A stretch of 64,000 bases of DNA from Aphidius gifuensis (GCF_014905175.1 NC_057789.1:16296876-16360875), one strand, 5' to 3'. Positions 1-11,708 are shown, counted from the stretch's first letter. Notes: a model not told the origin generated them from the letters alone. Numbers and translations: made by a program.

Positions 1-1109
1 TGCAAATTTCACAGTTATATTGAGGAGACGATCACCTTTATTAGCCCAATTGAATAATTCCTAAAAAAAAATGTTTAATTAAACATTCAAAAAAATACTA
101 AATTTTAATCCTAACCTTTAAGTAATGTCAAAGTCGTGAAACGTATGTGACCACGCATACAGATGCGCGCATTTAGTTGCCACAGCAGTGTTTTGTACTG
201 CTTAATCTGCACTGCAGTTCATGGCGAACGTACGGGTGCTTACTGCTGATTTACCTGGACATACTGCTGCTGTGGCTGTCTACCATTACCGGTACAGTAG
301 ACCGTGCTTGCAGCAGGAACGTTTTTTCAGTGTGACAATCATTTGTATTCATTTGTTAATCCATTTATTTATATATCTCGTCAATTACAAGTTGTATCTT
401 CATTGATGTGTATCTATTCCAATTTTTCAGTTAAGACGACTTACCTTACAAAATGCTTCACTTATATTCATTGAGAAGGATTCAAAAGGAAATCCTTTTC
501 TGGTGTTGTATATGATTTAAACATACGATAGGCTAATCGGAAAATGGTGAAGTTTCAATTCATTCATTGACTCATTCAATAATTGTATTCCATTATTTGA
601 TCTCGTTTCTAAATAATTATTATTGTTTTTTTATTTGCAAATAGAATGTAAACTTCTAACAATACATAGTTTAATGTATTCGTCGTAGTTATATTTATTT
701 ATTTATTTTTCTAAATCACAATATACGCTCATAATAATTGGGTTTTATTTTTATTTATTCACAGGGGATTGTAGCATTTATACATAACACATAGCTACTG
801 AATAATTATATTTTCAATCTCTTCACTCGGTAAAATGTTGATAACTTTTTTTTATTTTTGTCACTTCAAATTAAAAATTTCTTTATTCATTATTACAAGC
901 TAATCGACGCACTGTTATAGAAAGAAGCGATTCGTTATTGGCGCTCAACGAGTTGCAGTACGATGTAAACCTGTATGGAAATATGTATATTGTCACCTTT
1001 TTTCTGAGTTGCGTGGCGAGAACTGCCGGTTAAGGTTTCAACAAGAATTCATCATACATCTTCTCATATAACTGGAAGGAGCCGATTGTTCATCTCTACT
1101 AACAAACGT
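1..1109. other. AT-rich stretch without recognisable gene
   Basis: No coding segment, RNA gene or clear repeat boundary was seen. The only open frame (221-406, plus) has no recognisable domain and low-complexity hydrophobic content. The stretch ends at the 5-bp duplication aacgt that borders the element starting at 1110. Confidence 0.5.
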
Positions 1110-3492
1110 GATCCAGGCAAGTTCTGTTTTAAATGGGCATTTTAAGAAATTTTACCCGACTTTGACGAAAAAATTATTTTAAAGGTATTTTGACCTCCCG
1201 ATTTCAATAAAAATATTTAAAAAATTCTATCCCCCCGGGAAAGGGTTAAAAAAAATAAATTGAATATAAAATAGATGATTCCGCGTTTCCTGTTAGAATT
1301 AGATGAAAATGTTCCAAATAAAAGTTGTAGAGAATAATATTTTAGGGGGGGTTAGTGTTATAAGTTGTTTTTTTTAACCATCCGTTTTCACGTAATTAAT
1401 TTTTGAAGTTTTATATTTTTTGATTAACGCGTTTCCCCTCACGAGTCCCCACTCAAGACTCTCCTGCGCGACCGCGATAGATATATAAAAAAGAGAGATA
1501 GTTTTATTTTGACCCGACGTTACCCGACGCTATTCGACTGTACCCGACTAGACGCACACACGCACACACAGCTGTTGTATTTACACGCACCGTAATAGTA
1601 TTAGTGACATAAACTTACAAATTCGATTTCAATCAATTCTCTTAATTCTTGCGTGGTCGGCTCGGAATAACAACAAAAGCAATTGTTAATAAAAAAAGAA
1701 TCTTAACAAATAGCCCGACCATTCAAAAATGCATCGATTTAAAAATTTTTTTTTTCGTCATATCATGAATTAAATAAACTGACGTATGCTTATAATCAAG
1801 GCCGCAAAGTTCAGTAAATTTTCGGGGCGCTTTCATTTTGTGAGTATACCAGTGTAAATAAAACAAATGATATAGTACCAATACGTCAAATGGGTATGTT
1901 TGTACGTACGGGTACTGTACTCGTTTGTTCATTTTGAAAATATGGAGGTTGTTGTTGTTAAGTTAAAAATCAGACCATACACCGTCTATTAAAATTGTAA
2001 ATACAAATTTTAAAAATTTAAATAATTAACCACGCATAAAAATTGCATCGTATACGGTGTACGTCATCGGAAATTGAACCGTATGCGGTATATGAAGTGT
2101 ATACGGTTTACTGGTTATTGCAAATACAAATTTTTTGAGTTCAAATATTTGACTGCATACGAATCATACCGTGTGCGGTGTACATTATTAGATAATAAGC
2201 CGTGTGCGGTACGAGCGTATACCGCACATGGTATGATTTTTTAGTTTAAATATTTGACCGCATACGAATAGAAAAAAAAATATTTTTGTCGGAGAAATCA
2301 CGAATAACTTTCTCAATCGACGGAAAAAAAAAATAGAGACAGGAAAATTTTCTTTAATTGTAGTACATTAGTTTTGATATATGGCTTTTTCACGAAAAAA
2401 AACCATTCTTTTTTCCCAAAAAATAATTACGCGTCGCGAAAAGAATAGAAAAAAAAATTTTTTGCGGGAGAAATCACGAAAAACTTTTTCAATAATCGAC
2501 GGGAAAAAAAAAATATAAACGGGAAATTTTTCTTTAATTGTAGTACATTATATCTGATATAGCATTTTTGCAAAATAACCACCTCTTTTTCCCAGAAACG
2601 AATTACGCGCCGCGAAAACAATAAAAAAAAAATTTTTTTGCCGGAGAAATCACTTTCTCAATAATCGACGGAAAAAAAAATAAAAATAGGAAAATTTTCT
2701 TAGATTTATGTACATTAATTTTGATGAATGGCGTTTTCACGAGAAAACCACTCCTTTTCCTCCAAAACTAATTACGGGCCGCGAGAAAATAGAAATAGCA
2801 ATATTATTATGAGCATATGACAGTTTACTTAATTCATGATATGACGAAAAAAAAAAATTTTAAATCGATGCATTTTTGAATGGTCGGGCTATTTGTTAAG
2901 ATTCTTTTTTTATTAACAATTGCTTTTGTTGTTATTCCGAGCCGACCACGCGAGAACTGAGAGAATTGATTGAAATTGAATTTAAAAGTTTATGTCACTA
3001 ATACTATTACGGTGCGTGTAAATACAACAGCTGTGTGTGCGTGTGTGCGTCCAGTCGGGTACAGTCGAGTAGCGTCGGGTAACGTCGGATCAAAATAAAA
3101 GTATCTCTTTTTTTTATATATCTATCGCAGTTGCGCAGGAGAGTTTTGAGTGGGGACTCGTGAGGGGAAACGAGTTAATCAAAAAATATAAAACTTTAAA
3201 AATTAATTACGCGAAAACGGATGGTTAAAAAAAACAACTTATAACACTAACCCCCCCTAAAATATTATTCTCTACAACTTTTACTTGAAACTTATTTTTC
3301 GAATTTTGACAGGAATCGCGAAATTGATTATTTTAATTTTAATTAACTTTTTTTAACCCTTTTCCGGGGGGATTGAATTTTTTAAATATTTTTATTGAAA
3401 TCGGGAGGTTGAAATATTCTTAAAATAATTTTTTCGTCAAAATCGGGTAAAATTTTTTAAAATGCCCATTTAAAACAGAACTTGCCTGGATC
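1110..3492. mobile_element. 2.38-kb element with ~690-bp terminal inverted repeats
   Basis: The two ends are inverted copies: the left begins GATCCAGGCAAGTTCTG and the right ends CAGAACTTGCCTGGATC. The arms can be followed from 1110 to about 1798 and from 3492 back to about 2804. The direct 5-mer aacgt flanks both ends (1105-1109 and 3493-3497), consistent with a target-site duplication. The interior, about 1 kb, encodes no transposase; it holds a 3-copy tandem repeat and short palindromes built from a ccgtatgcgg-like core. It is therefore a non-autonomous fold-back type DNA element. The superfamily cannot be assigned from a 5-bp duplication alone. Confidence 0.8.
2281..2795. repeat. Three-copy tandem repeat, 176-bp period
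   Basis: The phrase ggagaaatcac recurs at 2291, 2467 and 2643, an exact 176-bp spacing. Each copy continues with a cgacgg run, a poly-A tract, a ctttaattgtagtacatta-like segment and an attacgcg-type end. It forms the core of the long-inverted-repeat element. Confidence 0.85.
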
Positions 3493-5304
3493 AACGTGGA
3501 AGTAACAGAAACTTAAACGTGGACGATAACTCAGTCAAAAAATGTTGAAAGGATGCAGTCTACCTGATCAGATTATGAAATACGGAAACCATAGTTGACA
3601 AAAACTATCCTGAAACAAAATATCACTTTACTACTTTACCGTGCAATTATACTTATCGATGATACTGACTCGGACATACATCATTGAGAATATGTATTTT
3701 ATAGAACCAGGTAACTGAGTGACCAAGCAATCGTGACCAGGTCTCATACTTACGTAGCCATTACGAAAATAATATATCTCAATATGAACATAATTTCGAA
3801 GCATACCGCAGTCGATCGTGAGGTTATATCATGCAGTGTGATGTGTGAAAATAATAATTCTCATTATAGAGAACCAAACAAAGATCCATCGTGACCGTAC
3901 GGATGTTAATAATATTATTGGAAATTCGAGTACAGTTTTACCGTGAAACTACATCCGATGAGTAGAGAAAACTTTCAGATATCCAAAACAAGATAGAGAG
4001 AACCAGAAACAAGCCTGAACGAACCAGTAGAGAGTTCAAGAGCCAGACTATCTCTGCAACTTTTTGAATTGTGCGGATAGTCAAGTTACTGAGAGTCCCT
4101 CGCTCCTAATTTTACACTCTCCCATCTATCGCCCTGTACATATTCTCTACTAGCTCGCAACGCAGATGGGATTACAAACGGACATGAAGTTTTCGGAAGG
4201 GATGTGTTATATACAAAGGATATGGAAAATTGATAGATATCATCCCGATATAGAGTATAAGGGAGGAGGGGGGAAATTAATCAAAGCCTGAAAGGGACTC
4301 AATTAAGCGGGTGTAGGGATTTGATATCTAACTATCATAGAATTCGTTTTGCTCTTTCGATTCTCATATTGAAGAATGGCTCTAAATGACGGTCGAAAGA
4401 AGTTAGTGTTTAATTCAGTTAAAACTTGAAAAAAAGGAAGAAACCCTGCGGCTTAGAGGTAGGCACTTGTCCAGGAAAGTAAAGAACTCCGGTCCGGATC
4501 ACGGCGAAAGAACTTTTTATTTTTTCCAACATTCTTGTTTTAAAATTATTTTTAATGTTGACAAAATATAATACTATTTTTAGGTAGAACTCTTCGAAGT
4601 TCGAAAAAAAAATGGATAAGAAATTGATATCTCAATTAGTTATTGAAATATTGCTGGTTGATAGACAGAGCAAAACAACCTTCTAGATATAACTGATAAA
4701 AAAAAATTTGACTCTTTTTTCTTTTTTTTTTTGTTACTGAATATACAAACGATACATAATAAACAATGAAGGAACGATATTTGTTCAGAGTTGCATCATG
4801 AAAATCGCAAAAGTACTACCGAGCCTGTTATACACCGCACAGAGATAACTTCTGCCCTTGCTAATCTTAGAATCACTAATTTAAAATATATAAATTCATA
4901 ATATCGAAGTTTTATTCAGACCCATCTCATGAACCAATATCAAGCTTTTTTTTTTTTAAATATTAAGTTTTTCGCTTGTATTTTTTTTTTTTTAGTAACA
5001 GATTCAATTTTAAAATATTGGGTTTTTTATTAAAAAGTCCAGATTTCCGTTATTTTGTTGGTATAATAACATTGCATTTGTTTTCTCCCTCATACCTCTT
5101 TTTTCACTTCAATCTCTTTTCGTCTATTATTTTTAAATTTAGAAAGTCCAGATTTCTTTTGTTAGGTTGGTAATAACTTTTTGCGAAGTATGTATCAAAA
5201 GTCGAAAAAAGTCAGTAAATGTGTCAAAGTTACAAAACAATAATTTTGAGGGTGGATTTATTAAATTCGATATAATCAAATGACTTTACAAAAAGATGTG
5301 ATAT
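3493..5304. other. Non-coding, no feature recognised
   Basis: Unique-looking AT-rich DNA. Open frames are short (for example 4976-5173) and made of phenylalanine-rich runs from poly-T. No exon with plausible splice sites was recognised. Confidence 0.4.
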
Positions 5305-5690
5305 CTACACAAAAAAAAAAAAACAAATTTTTTTTATAAAAAAAGTGTCAAGTATGCGAAATTGTCACAATATATTAAATAAGATGTGATGTCAGAAAGA
5401 CAAGGGAGATATATATTTTCAACGCATGTATATTTAGGTCTGAACTATTGAAAAAATTTTATACCTGACCCTTCCTATTTTCCCCCAAATAAAATTTCAG
5501 TATTAAAGATAATTTACATTAGGTGGGATAAAGTATAAAATTTTTTCAATAGTTCAGACCTAATTACAGGCGTCAAAAATATATATCTTTTGGGTCTTTC
5601 TGGTATCACATCTTAATTGTGACGAATCACAATTAGTGACGATTTCGAATACTTGACACTTTTTTTTTTTTTTTTTTTGTTGAGATAATA
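5305..5690. mobile_element. Palindromic MITE, ~0.39 kb
   Basis: Near-perfect inverted arms: gtgtcaagtat near 5347 pairs with atacttgacac near 5650, and aggtctgaactattg pairs with caatagttcagacct around a centre near 5495. Outer ends are poly-A and poly-T. No coding capacity. It lies downstream of the anoctamin stop codon. Confidence 0.7.
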
Positions 5691-5839
5691 TTTAAAGCAA
5701 AAAAGGATGAATGATATTATATAATCTTGAATATTATATAGTTTTCTTAATGTTGGTGAATTTTGAAGTCAGTTGTAATGTTATTTATTTCTATAGAAAA
5801 TGACATAATAATACGCTTTCAATATTTATGTGCACCATA

Positions 5840-5845
5840 TTTATT
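5840..5845 (-). promoter_or_regulatory. Candidate poly(A) signal for the anoctamin-like gene
   Basis: Read on the minus strand this is AATAAA, about 145 bases after the stop codon at 5988. Such hexamers are common by chance in DNA this AT-rich, so it is only a candidate. Confidence 0.35.
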
Positions 5846-5987
5846 ATTTGTCTATTGTCTCTTTGTTTTAGGTTGTCAAATGAAAATCCATTTCATCCTG
5901 ATGTAAGAACGAATTATGCCCTCGGATTATTACACTACAAATCTACAAAATAACTTTCTGGCCTTCGATCGGTCGATATTTCGATCA

Positions 5988-6504
5988 CTAGGAGTTTGTT
6001 TTACTTTCATCCATGGCAGCAATATCATCTACAGATATAAGCATTTCGATCGGAATGCAAGAAAGTTCTCCACTAACGCATGGCTGCACCTTTCTGTCAT
6101 GTTTCTGACTTCTTATTTCTTTTTCAAGCTCTTTCTTCTTTATCTCAGTATCACGAGCACGACGTTCTTTGAGTTTCAGAGAGAAAATTGCAACAGAACG
6201 AGCTCGTTTCATCAGGCTCTGTTTTATTCGAGTTTTTTTTGCTTCTTTATCTTCTTCGAACAGTTTTCCGTCATCTTGGCAAAGAAAAGCATGACTAGAA
6301 TCATATAATTCACTTGGTTCCGTATTATTGGAAGATCGTTTCTTGTCATAATGGTCTTGAATTTGAAGATGCTGAGTAGTGAGCTGTTTTAGCGATGACT
6401 GTTGCTGTAAGTTATCGTTTTTTTTACGTCCGTACGCTACCTCATTTTCCGGAGATAATTGCAATTTTTGATTTTTATGACCAGTGTTCCATGTTTGTAT
6501 AGAA
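5988..6504 (-). CDS. ANO8: Anoctamin-8-like, terminal coding exon
   Basis: Last coding exon of the anoctamin-8-like gene, ending in TAG at 5990-5988. The acceptor is the AG at 6506-6505 after a pyrimidine tract. The first base completes the split CG|T codon of the exon at 6576-6876, so the phase fits. The roughly 171 residues form a cytoplasmic tail: a glutamine-rich stretch (LQQQSSLKQLTTQHLQ), a basic segment SLMKRARSVAIFSLKLKERR, then a highly charged, probably coiled-coil run of Lys, Glu and Arg, and near the end a short hydrophobic motif IPIEMLISVDDI. The order and composition of this tail look constrained, unlike nearby chance ORFs. Membership of the gene follows from splice phase and neighbours; no enzymatic role is implied for the tail. 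Confidence 0.8.
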
Positions 6505-6575
6505 CTGAAAAAATAATAATCGCTCGCAATTATAAAAAAATAAATAAAAAAAGCGAGAAAATCAAAATACTTTAC

Positions 6576-6876
6576 CGAAGTAAATGGTTGTCTAGAGATG
6601 ATACAGTTTCTGCAAGTGGAATGCAAACAACTGATTGGTAGACTGACTGTTCTACACTATCAGAGTTTTTATTACCATGAACATCATTTTCTACATTCAC
6701 TGATTTTTCAACAACGTTGGAGTCACGTATGTTCCTGATTCTGGCACGACTACGATCGATATTCCGGATCCATTCAATTCCACCGTGATTATCTATAGTG
6801 AGATGATGATTGTATTGATCGGCGTTAGGTGATAATGGCACACCTTCAGAAGCTATCTTATGTCTGGATCCGTGAC
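6576..6876 (-). CDS. ANO8: Anoctamin-8-like, penultimate coding exon
   Basis: Open exon of 301 bases with acceptor TTTTTCAAG|GT (AG at 6878-6877) and donor CTTCG|GTAAAG (GT at 6575-6574). It enters in phase 1 and leaves in phase 2, matching its partners at 10964-11098 and 5988-6504. The translation starts with HGSRHKIASEGVPLSPNAD and ends with SSLDNHLLR. It is hydrophilic, has no membrane segment and is rich in Asn, Ser and Asp, as expected for the divergent cytoplasmic tail of ANO8 proteins. The intron to the last exon is only 71 bp, while the one before it is about 4.1 kb and filled with repeats. Confidence 0.78.
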
Positions 6877-7032
6877 CTTGAAAAATCAATGTTTTACTTA
6901 TTACATTTATACGGTAGGAGCTGAAAATACGGAATAGATTATTGAATAGAAAAGATACAGGAGCGGACTCAAAAATCAGATTTTTTAATTTTTTCTTTGC
7001 CTTAAGCATTTTAAACTGCACTGCTCTGAAAT

Positions 7033-7256
7033 AGTATATTTCGTTACAAGTGCCCACTCAGAGAGTGTGCTCTCAACGAATTTGGAGGGGCAAGCACGAG
7101 CTTTGGCGAGCGGGCTCTCTGATTGGGCACATGTAACGAACCATATTTTATGTTACTAGGGACAGTGGTAATAATGTGTGAATTTCCAAAAAGCGCACTA
7201 CCCCTCTTACGCTTTGGAAATTCACACATTATTCCCACTGCCCTTGTAACATAAAA
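7033..7256. mobile_element. Double-hairpin MITE, copy 1
   Basis: Two separate palindromes lie back to back. The first runs from tttcgttacaagtgccca to tgggcacatgtaacgaa. The second runs from tttatgttactagggaca through gtgtgaatttcc and its inverse ggaaattcacac to gcccttgtaacataaa. A second copy at 27266-27512 is nearly identical, with about 30 extra bases in the first loop. It sits in an anoctamin intron and has no coding capacity; open frames across it are translation artefacts. Confidence 0.8.
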
Positions 7257-7284
7257 TTTATTTATAATATTGACTAATATTATA

Positions 7285-8700
7285 TTTAAAAAAAAGAGAA
7301 ATAGACATTGACATGTTAGTTTGGAAGAGAAAATTATTATTGTAGTTGTCCGATAATTTTACAATATAATTTATTTATACTTTTTTAATCAAAGTAAAAA
7401 AAAAATGGTATACTTGATAAATATTTATATTCATAATTATTATGTTTATTGTAGTGTATTAAAAAAAGTACTTTTTAGTTTGAAAAATAATTTGGCGATT
7501 GCAAACCAAATGTACCGCGTATGGAAAAACACAGTGATACAAGTTTTCATATCTATTATTAGATTCAACCAGTATGATATTTCATCTGTCGATATTTATT
7601 GATTGTAAATTATTCAAGTACGTTGAACATACTAAATGCGAGATAGTGTTTGTAAAATATAGTTTGGGAACTGAACTATCGAGATGCTGTGATGTATGTT
7701 ACACGGCGTATAAGAGTGAAGACTTATTAATATAAATAAAAATAAAAAAATATTAATAAAACAAATAGAAATCTATTATATCGACCCTTTCAGAGGATAT
7801 TATTATTAGGTCATATAGCGTATAGTTATTAAAATAACAATTAAATCTAAAATTTATTAATATCAATCAATGAAGCTCGTCAAGGAGGAAAAAATGTTTC
7901 GATAAAAATTTAGATAATAATTTATAAATTTCAATATATATATTTTTTTTGCAAATATAATAATGGCTAATAATAAAACTCTTCGAGTAAAAAAAAACGT
8001 CAAAATAAAAATTTCGATATATTCAATTTTTTTTTTTTTTTAAACCACTAGATGTTTAACTGAGCTACTAGATATTTTACTTAGCCGCTTGACTTTTTAC
8101 TTAGTCTCCGTTATAGCCTAACATATTTTTATCAGCTTAATTTTTCCTTCAGCTTCATCTTTTCCTTAGCTAAATTTTTTCCTTAGCTAGATTTTTTACT
8201 TAGCTACATTTTTTACTTAGCCGCTTGATCTTTTACTTAGTCTCAATTATAGCTAAACACACAATATCTACATAATTTTACCAGTTTTAATTTTTTCTTA
8301 GCTACATCTTTTCATTAGCTAAATTTTCCCTTAGCTATATTTTTTACTTAGTCTCAATTATAGCCAAACAAACGATATCTACATATTTTTACCAGCCAAA
8401 ATATTCTACTTAGCTACATCTTTTCCTTAGCTTTATTATATTATCAGTTACGAAACAAAAATTACCACCAATACCAGAAAAATATCGATAACTCGAAAAA
8501 TATTCGTAATATATTAAAAAATTTTTTTTTGAACTTTTTTTTCTATTTAATGAGTTTTATCAATCGTTGATGTAAAATTAGGAAAAAAAATCGATATATT
8601 GAAATTTTAAAATCATTGATTATTGAAAATTACTGAACAACAATAATTGTATGAAAATGTTTACGCATAATAAATCCGCGAGTCTAGATGGCTCACAAAT
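7285..8700. repeat. Dispersed repeat with AGCTA-type internal array, copy 1
   Basis: This segment shares long stretches with 33869-36800 and, inverted in its array, with 47530-48470. It opens with aaaaagagaaatagacatt, contains a block rich in cttagctacatcttttcc and acttagtctcaattatagcc motifs (about 8040-8450), and ends with cgcgagtctagatggctcac near 8690. The internal array of ttagcta units is the most recognisable part. No transposase frame was seen. Confidence 0.7.
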
Positions 8701-8726
8701 TATTTTTTTTTTTTTGTATGTCCTGA

Positions 8727-8810
8727 CCTTGATTCGAACCTACGTCTACCTAAACCTAGATAAACCTATCTTCCAAATGCCAGTGTCTTATCCCCTAAGC
8801 TATCGGGCGC
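8727..8810 (-). other. tRNA-like Pol III module (SINE head or tRNA pseudogene)
   Basis: On the minus strand a box-A-like TAGCTTAGGGG is followed at normal spacing by a box-B-like GGTTCGAATC. The acceptor ends do not pair and the anticodon arm is extended, so it is probably a SINE head or decayed tRNA and not a functional tRNA gene. Confidence 0.45.
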
Positions 8811-9159
8811 TAACGTGACAGTAAAAAAAAATTCGTATTTAATAAGAAAGACGTTCAACTGATGCAAAATAGAAAATTTTTTTAATGATAAGTAGAATAG
8901 TTGAAAATAAATATATACAAATGAAAATAAAAAAATAAAAATATTGAATAATAAGATTTATTACATTTATTAATATATTTTAATTAACATGTTATAGCAA
9001 ATAGCTAGGAATAAAATAAGACATGATATTTCAATTGATTTTAATTAATTTGAATGAAAAAAATCTATACTTTCTTTCAATCCGTCTTTTCGTTAGCTAC
9101 GTCTTGTCAATGAGATTTTAATTGATAAAATACATGTAATTTTATTTAAGAAAAAAAAA

Positions 9160-9560
9160 AAAAGGGCCAAGAAAAAGCGGTAGTTAAGAAAGAAATGTAG
9201 CTAAGGAATTAATGTAGCAAATAAAATTATGTTTTCACCAACATTAATTCCTGAGCTACATTTTTTCGTTAGCTACTGCTTGTTCTTCGTATTTTTTATT
9301 TATCCAATAAAATATATATTATTTCTATTCTTGAAAGAAAAAACAATTCCAAGGAAAAGCAGTAGCTAAAGAAAAGATGTAGCTAAGAAATTAATGTTGC
9401 CACAGAATTATGTTTTAAGGAATTATATTTGCTCGAAAAATAATTTTTTGGCAACTGTAATTCCTGAGCTACATTTTTTCCTTACCTACTGCTTTTCCTT
9501 GGGCTTTTTATTGATTTAATAAAAAACATACATGCAATCTTATCTCTTAAAAATATTTTT
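9160..9560. repeat. Inverted repeats of AGCTA-type motif
   Basis: Alternating forward and inverted copies of a motif such as atgtagctaaggaattaatg and aattcctgagctacatt (around 9195, 9245, 9380 and 9460). They can fold into several alternative hairpins. This is the same motif vocabulary as the dispersed AGCTA-array element upstream. Confidence 0.6.
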
Positions 9561-9672
9561 AAAAAATAGCCGATATTTTTTCAATTAATTATTATATTGT
9601 TTTAAAAAACTTAATTCCTTAGAACAAGCAGTATTAAAAAAAAAGTGCTCCGAGAGAATTAAAAAAAGCAAC

Positions 9673-9760
9673 TCGATTTTCTCAAGGCATCACCTAATTT
9701 GACTTCGGCTGAATTTGGCAACGATGACGAAGTCAAATAAGGGAAGCCTTGAGAAAATCA
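9673..9760. repeat. Short inverted repeat, ~37-bp arms
   Basis: gattttctcaaggc at 9673 pairs with gccttgagaaaatc near 9746, and atttgacttcg pairs with cgaagtcaaat. The right arm overlaps a plus-strand open frame (9715-9972, 85 codons) that has no recognisable domain; I did not call that frame a gene. Confidence 0.5.
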
Positions 9761-10029
9761 CGTTGTTTTTTTTATCTTATCTTGTGGTGCCCTGTGAATT
9801 TCACGGGAGAAAGCTAATTCAAAGCAATTACGAGATATCAACAGGGCAACTCGCACTAAATCAAGGGATGCCACTAGATTTTATAAATGTATCCTCAGGT
9901 TTTGAAATAATAATACTGAGAAAAAGTGAGGGTCAAGAATATAGCTATAAAATTCAGAAAATCACGGGGTAACACTCAAGGTTTCTTTTTTTTTATTATA
10001 GATTTTATTGTTTTTTTTTTTATGTTTTT

Positions 10030-10330
10030 GCAACAAACTTTCCAGTAACACAACTCATACCAACTTTCGTCTTTAGCTTCGTTGCACAGATGCAGCAGCT
10101 GCTCTCTTATGTAGGCCTGCATTTTTTGCAATAATACGTTTAGCAGCTCCACCGTCTAAAATGTCATCAGTTCCGTTTCTTGCTGTAATATTTGCAGGAA
10201 TTTAGAATAAGCTATATTGTGTTTCTTGCAAGCTGCATCCAGTAGATATTCATTACAACATCACCTCGTGGTAAACGTTTTTCTAGCTTGGTTCCTGAGT
10301 TTCAATATGGATTGCTGGAAAGATGCAAAC
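10030..10330 (-). pseudogene. Unassigned decayed coding-like block
   Basis: On the minus strand two overlapping frames read as protein-like text. One gives LDAACKKHNIAYSKFLQILQ, then a stop, then LQKMQAYIREQLLHLCNEAK. The other gives DILDGGAAKRIIAKNAGLHK and ends in a stop. The first faintly recalls the bL20 ribosomal-protein motif (NAA-x-x-x-G-x-SYS-x-F), the second a basic ribosomal-type tail, but neither is convincing. The block lies between anoctamin exons on the same strand. Its frame shifts and internal stop suggest a pseudogene or retrocopy fragment. I do not assign a function. Confidence 0.25.
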
Positions 10331-10727
10331 TGATTCGCAGTTTACTAATGAGTTTATTGAGTAATTCTATTCCATTATGCTTTTCATTTTTTGTTCTATT
10401 TTTATTTTATATATGCTCAATCATAGATGATGTGAGGTTTATTTTTTCGGCTATAAAACGAGTAGAGTAATACGACTCTAGCACAGTCCCTAACGCGTAT
10501 GAACTTTGTCATAACTACAGAAAAAATGAGTAATGGTTTAATAGAAAAAAAATTATGCGTGTTGCGAGTACGCGCGGGGGAAGTGAAACTTTTTTTGGAG
10601 TGATTGAAGTTATGACTCTATAAGTTTCTTTTATTGATTTTTCTGTTGTTTTTGACAATTTATATTATGGTCGGTATTCATATTATTGTTCATTTTATCA
10701 ACTATTTGATATATATTTTTTTTTTTG

Positions 10728-10888
10728 TTATGAATTATCGTTGTCTAGAAGGATATCGCTGTGAACGTTTAGTACTTGATAAAATTGTAGTTGTTTCTCC
10801 TGTAGTATTTGATCAGTTGAATCAGGATGGCAAACTTGAGTCTCGACGACTGATGGACTTAGATTGGTTTTTGTTTTTTCAAGCATAC
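10728..10888 (-). CDS. Candidate alternative terminal exon of the anoctamin-like gene
   Basis: A 53-codon open block follows the acceptor TTATTATAATAG (AG at 10890-10889), only 75 bases after the donor of the exon at 10964-11098. Entry is in phase 1, exactly what that donor leaves. The translation includes MLEKTKTNLSPSVVETQVCH and QEKQLQFYQVLNVHSDILL, then stops with TAA at 10730-10728. It has no stop for its whole length in a region where random frames break within about 20 codons. There is no phase-1 donor before the stop, so it cannot simply be spliced on to 6576-6876. It may be an alternative 3' end of the transcript or a decayed exon. Confidence 0.4.
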
Positions 10889-10963
10889 CTATTATAATAA
10901 ACATTAGTTTTAGTAATAATATTTTTGAATTACAATTTAGTCAAGAATAAGTATTAATATTAC

Positions 10964-11098
10964 CATTTTCGTTTTGATTATTTTGATCAACATTCAATTT
11001 GTTTGGATCATTATCCATTTTAGATTCATCAGGGATTTGTGATGATAATGACAATTTTTCCGTCTCTTCACAACGTTCTGCGTTCATATTGAACAATT
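10964..11098 (-). CDS. ANO8: Anoctamin-8-like, internal coding exon (45 codons)
   Basis: A 135-base block bounded by acceptor TCTCTTTTTAG (AG at 11100-11099) and donor GAAAATG|GTAATATT (GT at 10963-10962). It enters and leaves in phase 1, matching both the exon at 24892-25173 and the exon at 6576-6876, so it can be included or skipped without a frame change. Its translation is acidic and asparagine-rich, with LFNMNAERCEETEKLSLSSQ and later DNDPNKLNVDQNNQNEN. It has no membrane segment and fits the variable cytoplasmic tail of anoctamin-8. Assignment rests on strand, phase and coding texture, not on sequence recognition. Confidence 0.6.
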
Positions 11099-11204
11099 CT
11101 AAAAAGAGATTAATATAAAATTTTTTTATCGTAACATTTTTATATATGTACTCATGAATTTAATTATTATATTATTATGCATATACAAAATAATATAGTA
11201 ATAT

Positions 11205-11345
11205 AATAATATAATATATATGTACACATAATAATATAAATATGTATAGGTATTTATACATGAATGGAAACATACCTATACATTCATGTACTTATGCATG
11301 TGGTTTTTCAATTAATTATTATTTATATTATTATTTTATATATAT

Positions 11346-11377
<32 letters not shown>

Positions 11378-11378
11378 C
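11205..11378. repeat. AT-rich microsatellite tract
   Basis: Runs of (TA)n and ATAATATA-like units, ending in a pure TA tract directly before the 4-kb hairpin-rich element. The tract is the likely insertion target and makes the element's target-site duplication hard to read. Confidence 0.6.
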
Positions 11379-11708
11379 CAGTGGTGGTTTCGGGGACATT
11401 TTTTTTTTTTTGCGATTTTATTCAGTAATTGAACTTTGTACATCAATGTACATTCATGTATAAGACGATTTTATTGTATACACCAAAATAAAAAAATTTT
11501 CATCGATTGGTACTTTTGAGGACTATCGTTATGACACTGTTTCAACCCTTCACTTACCTTATTTATTCGAAGCCTTTGTATTTTAGTATTGTGTTGGCAT
11601 GAATTTAGAAGGTACAAAAAATAGATGTAGTAAATTTTACATTTTTAATACATAAAATTTAAGATTTGACACAAGTCCTCAAAACAACCGATGCATGAAG
11701 AATTTATC

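Noticed and set aside
5916..6308. 130-codon plus-strand ORF
   Set aside because: Antisense shadow of the anoctamin terminal exon.
6572..7057. Single 161-codon ORF starting in the MITE
   Set aside because: Only 6576-6876 is a supported exon; the part above 6876 is intron and MITE read through.
8040..8450. CRISPR-like array of short repeats
   Set aside because: The ttagcta units have no constant spacer length or fixed repeat length and occur in a eukaryotic dispersed repeat.
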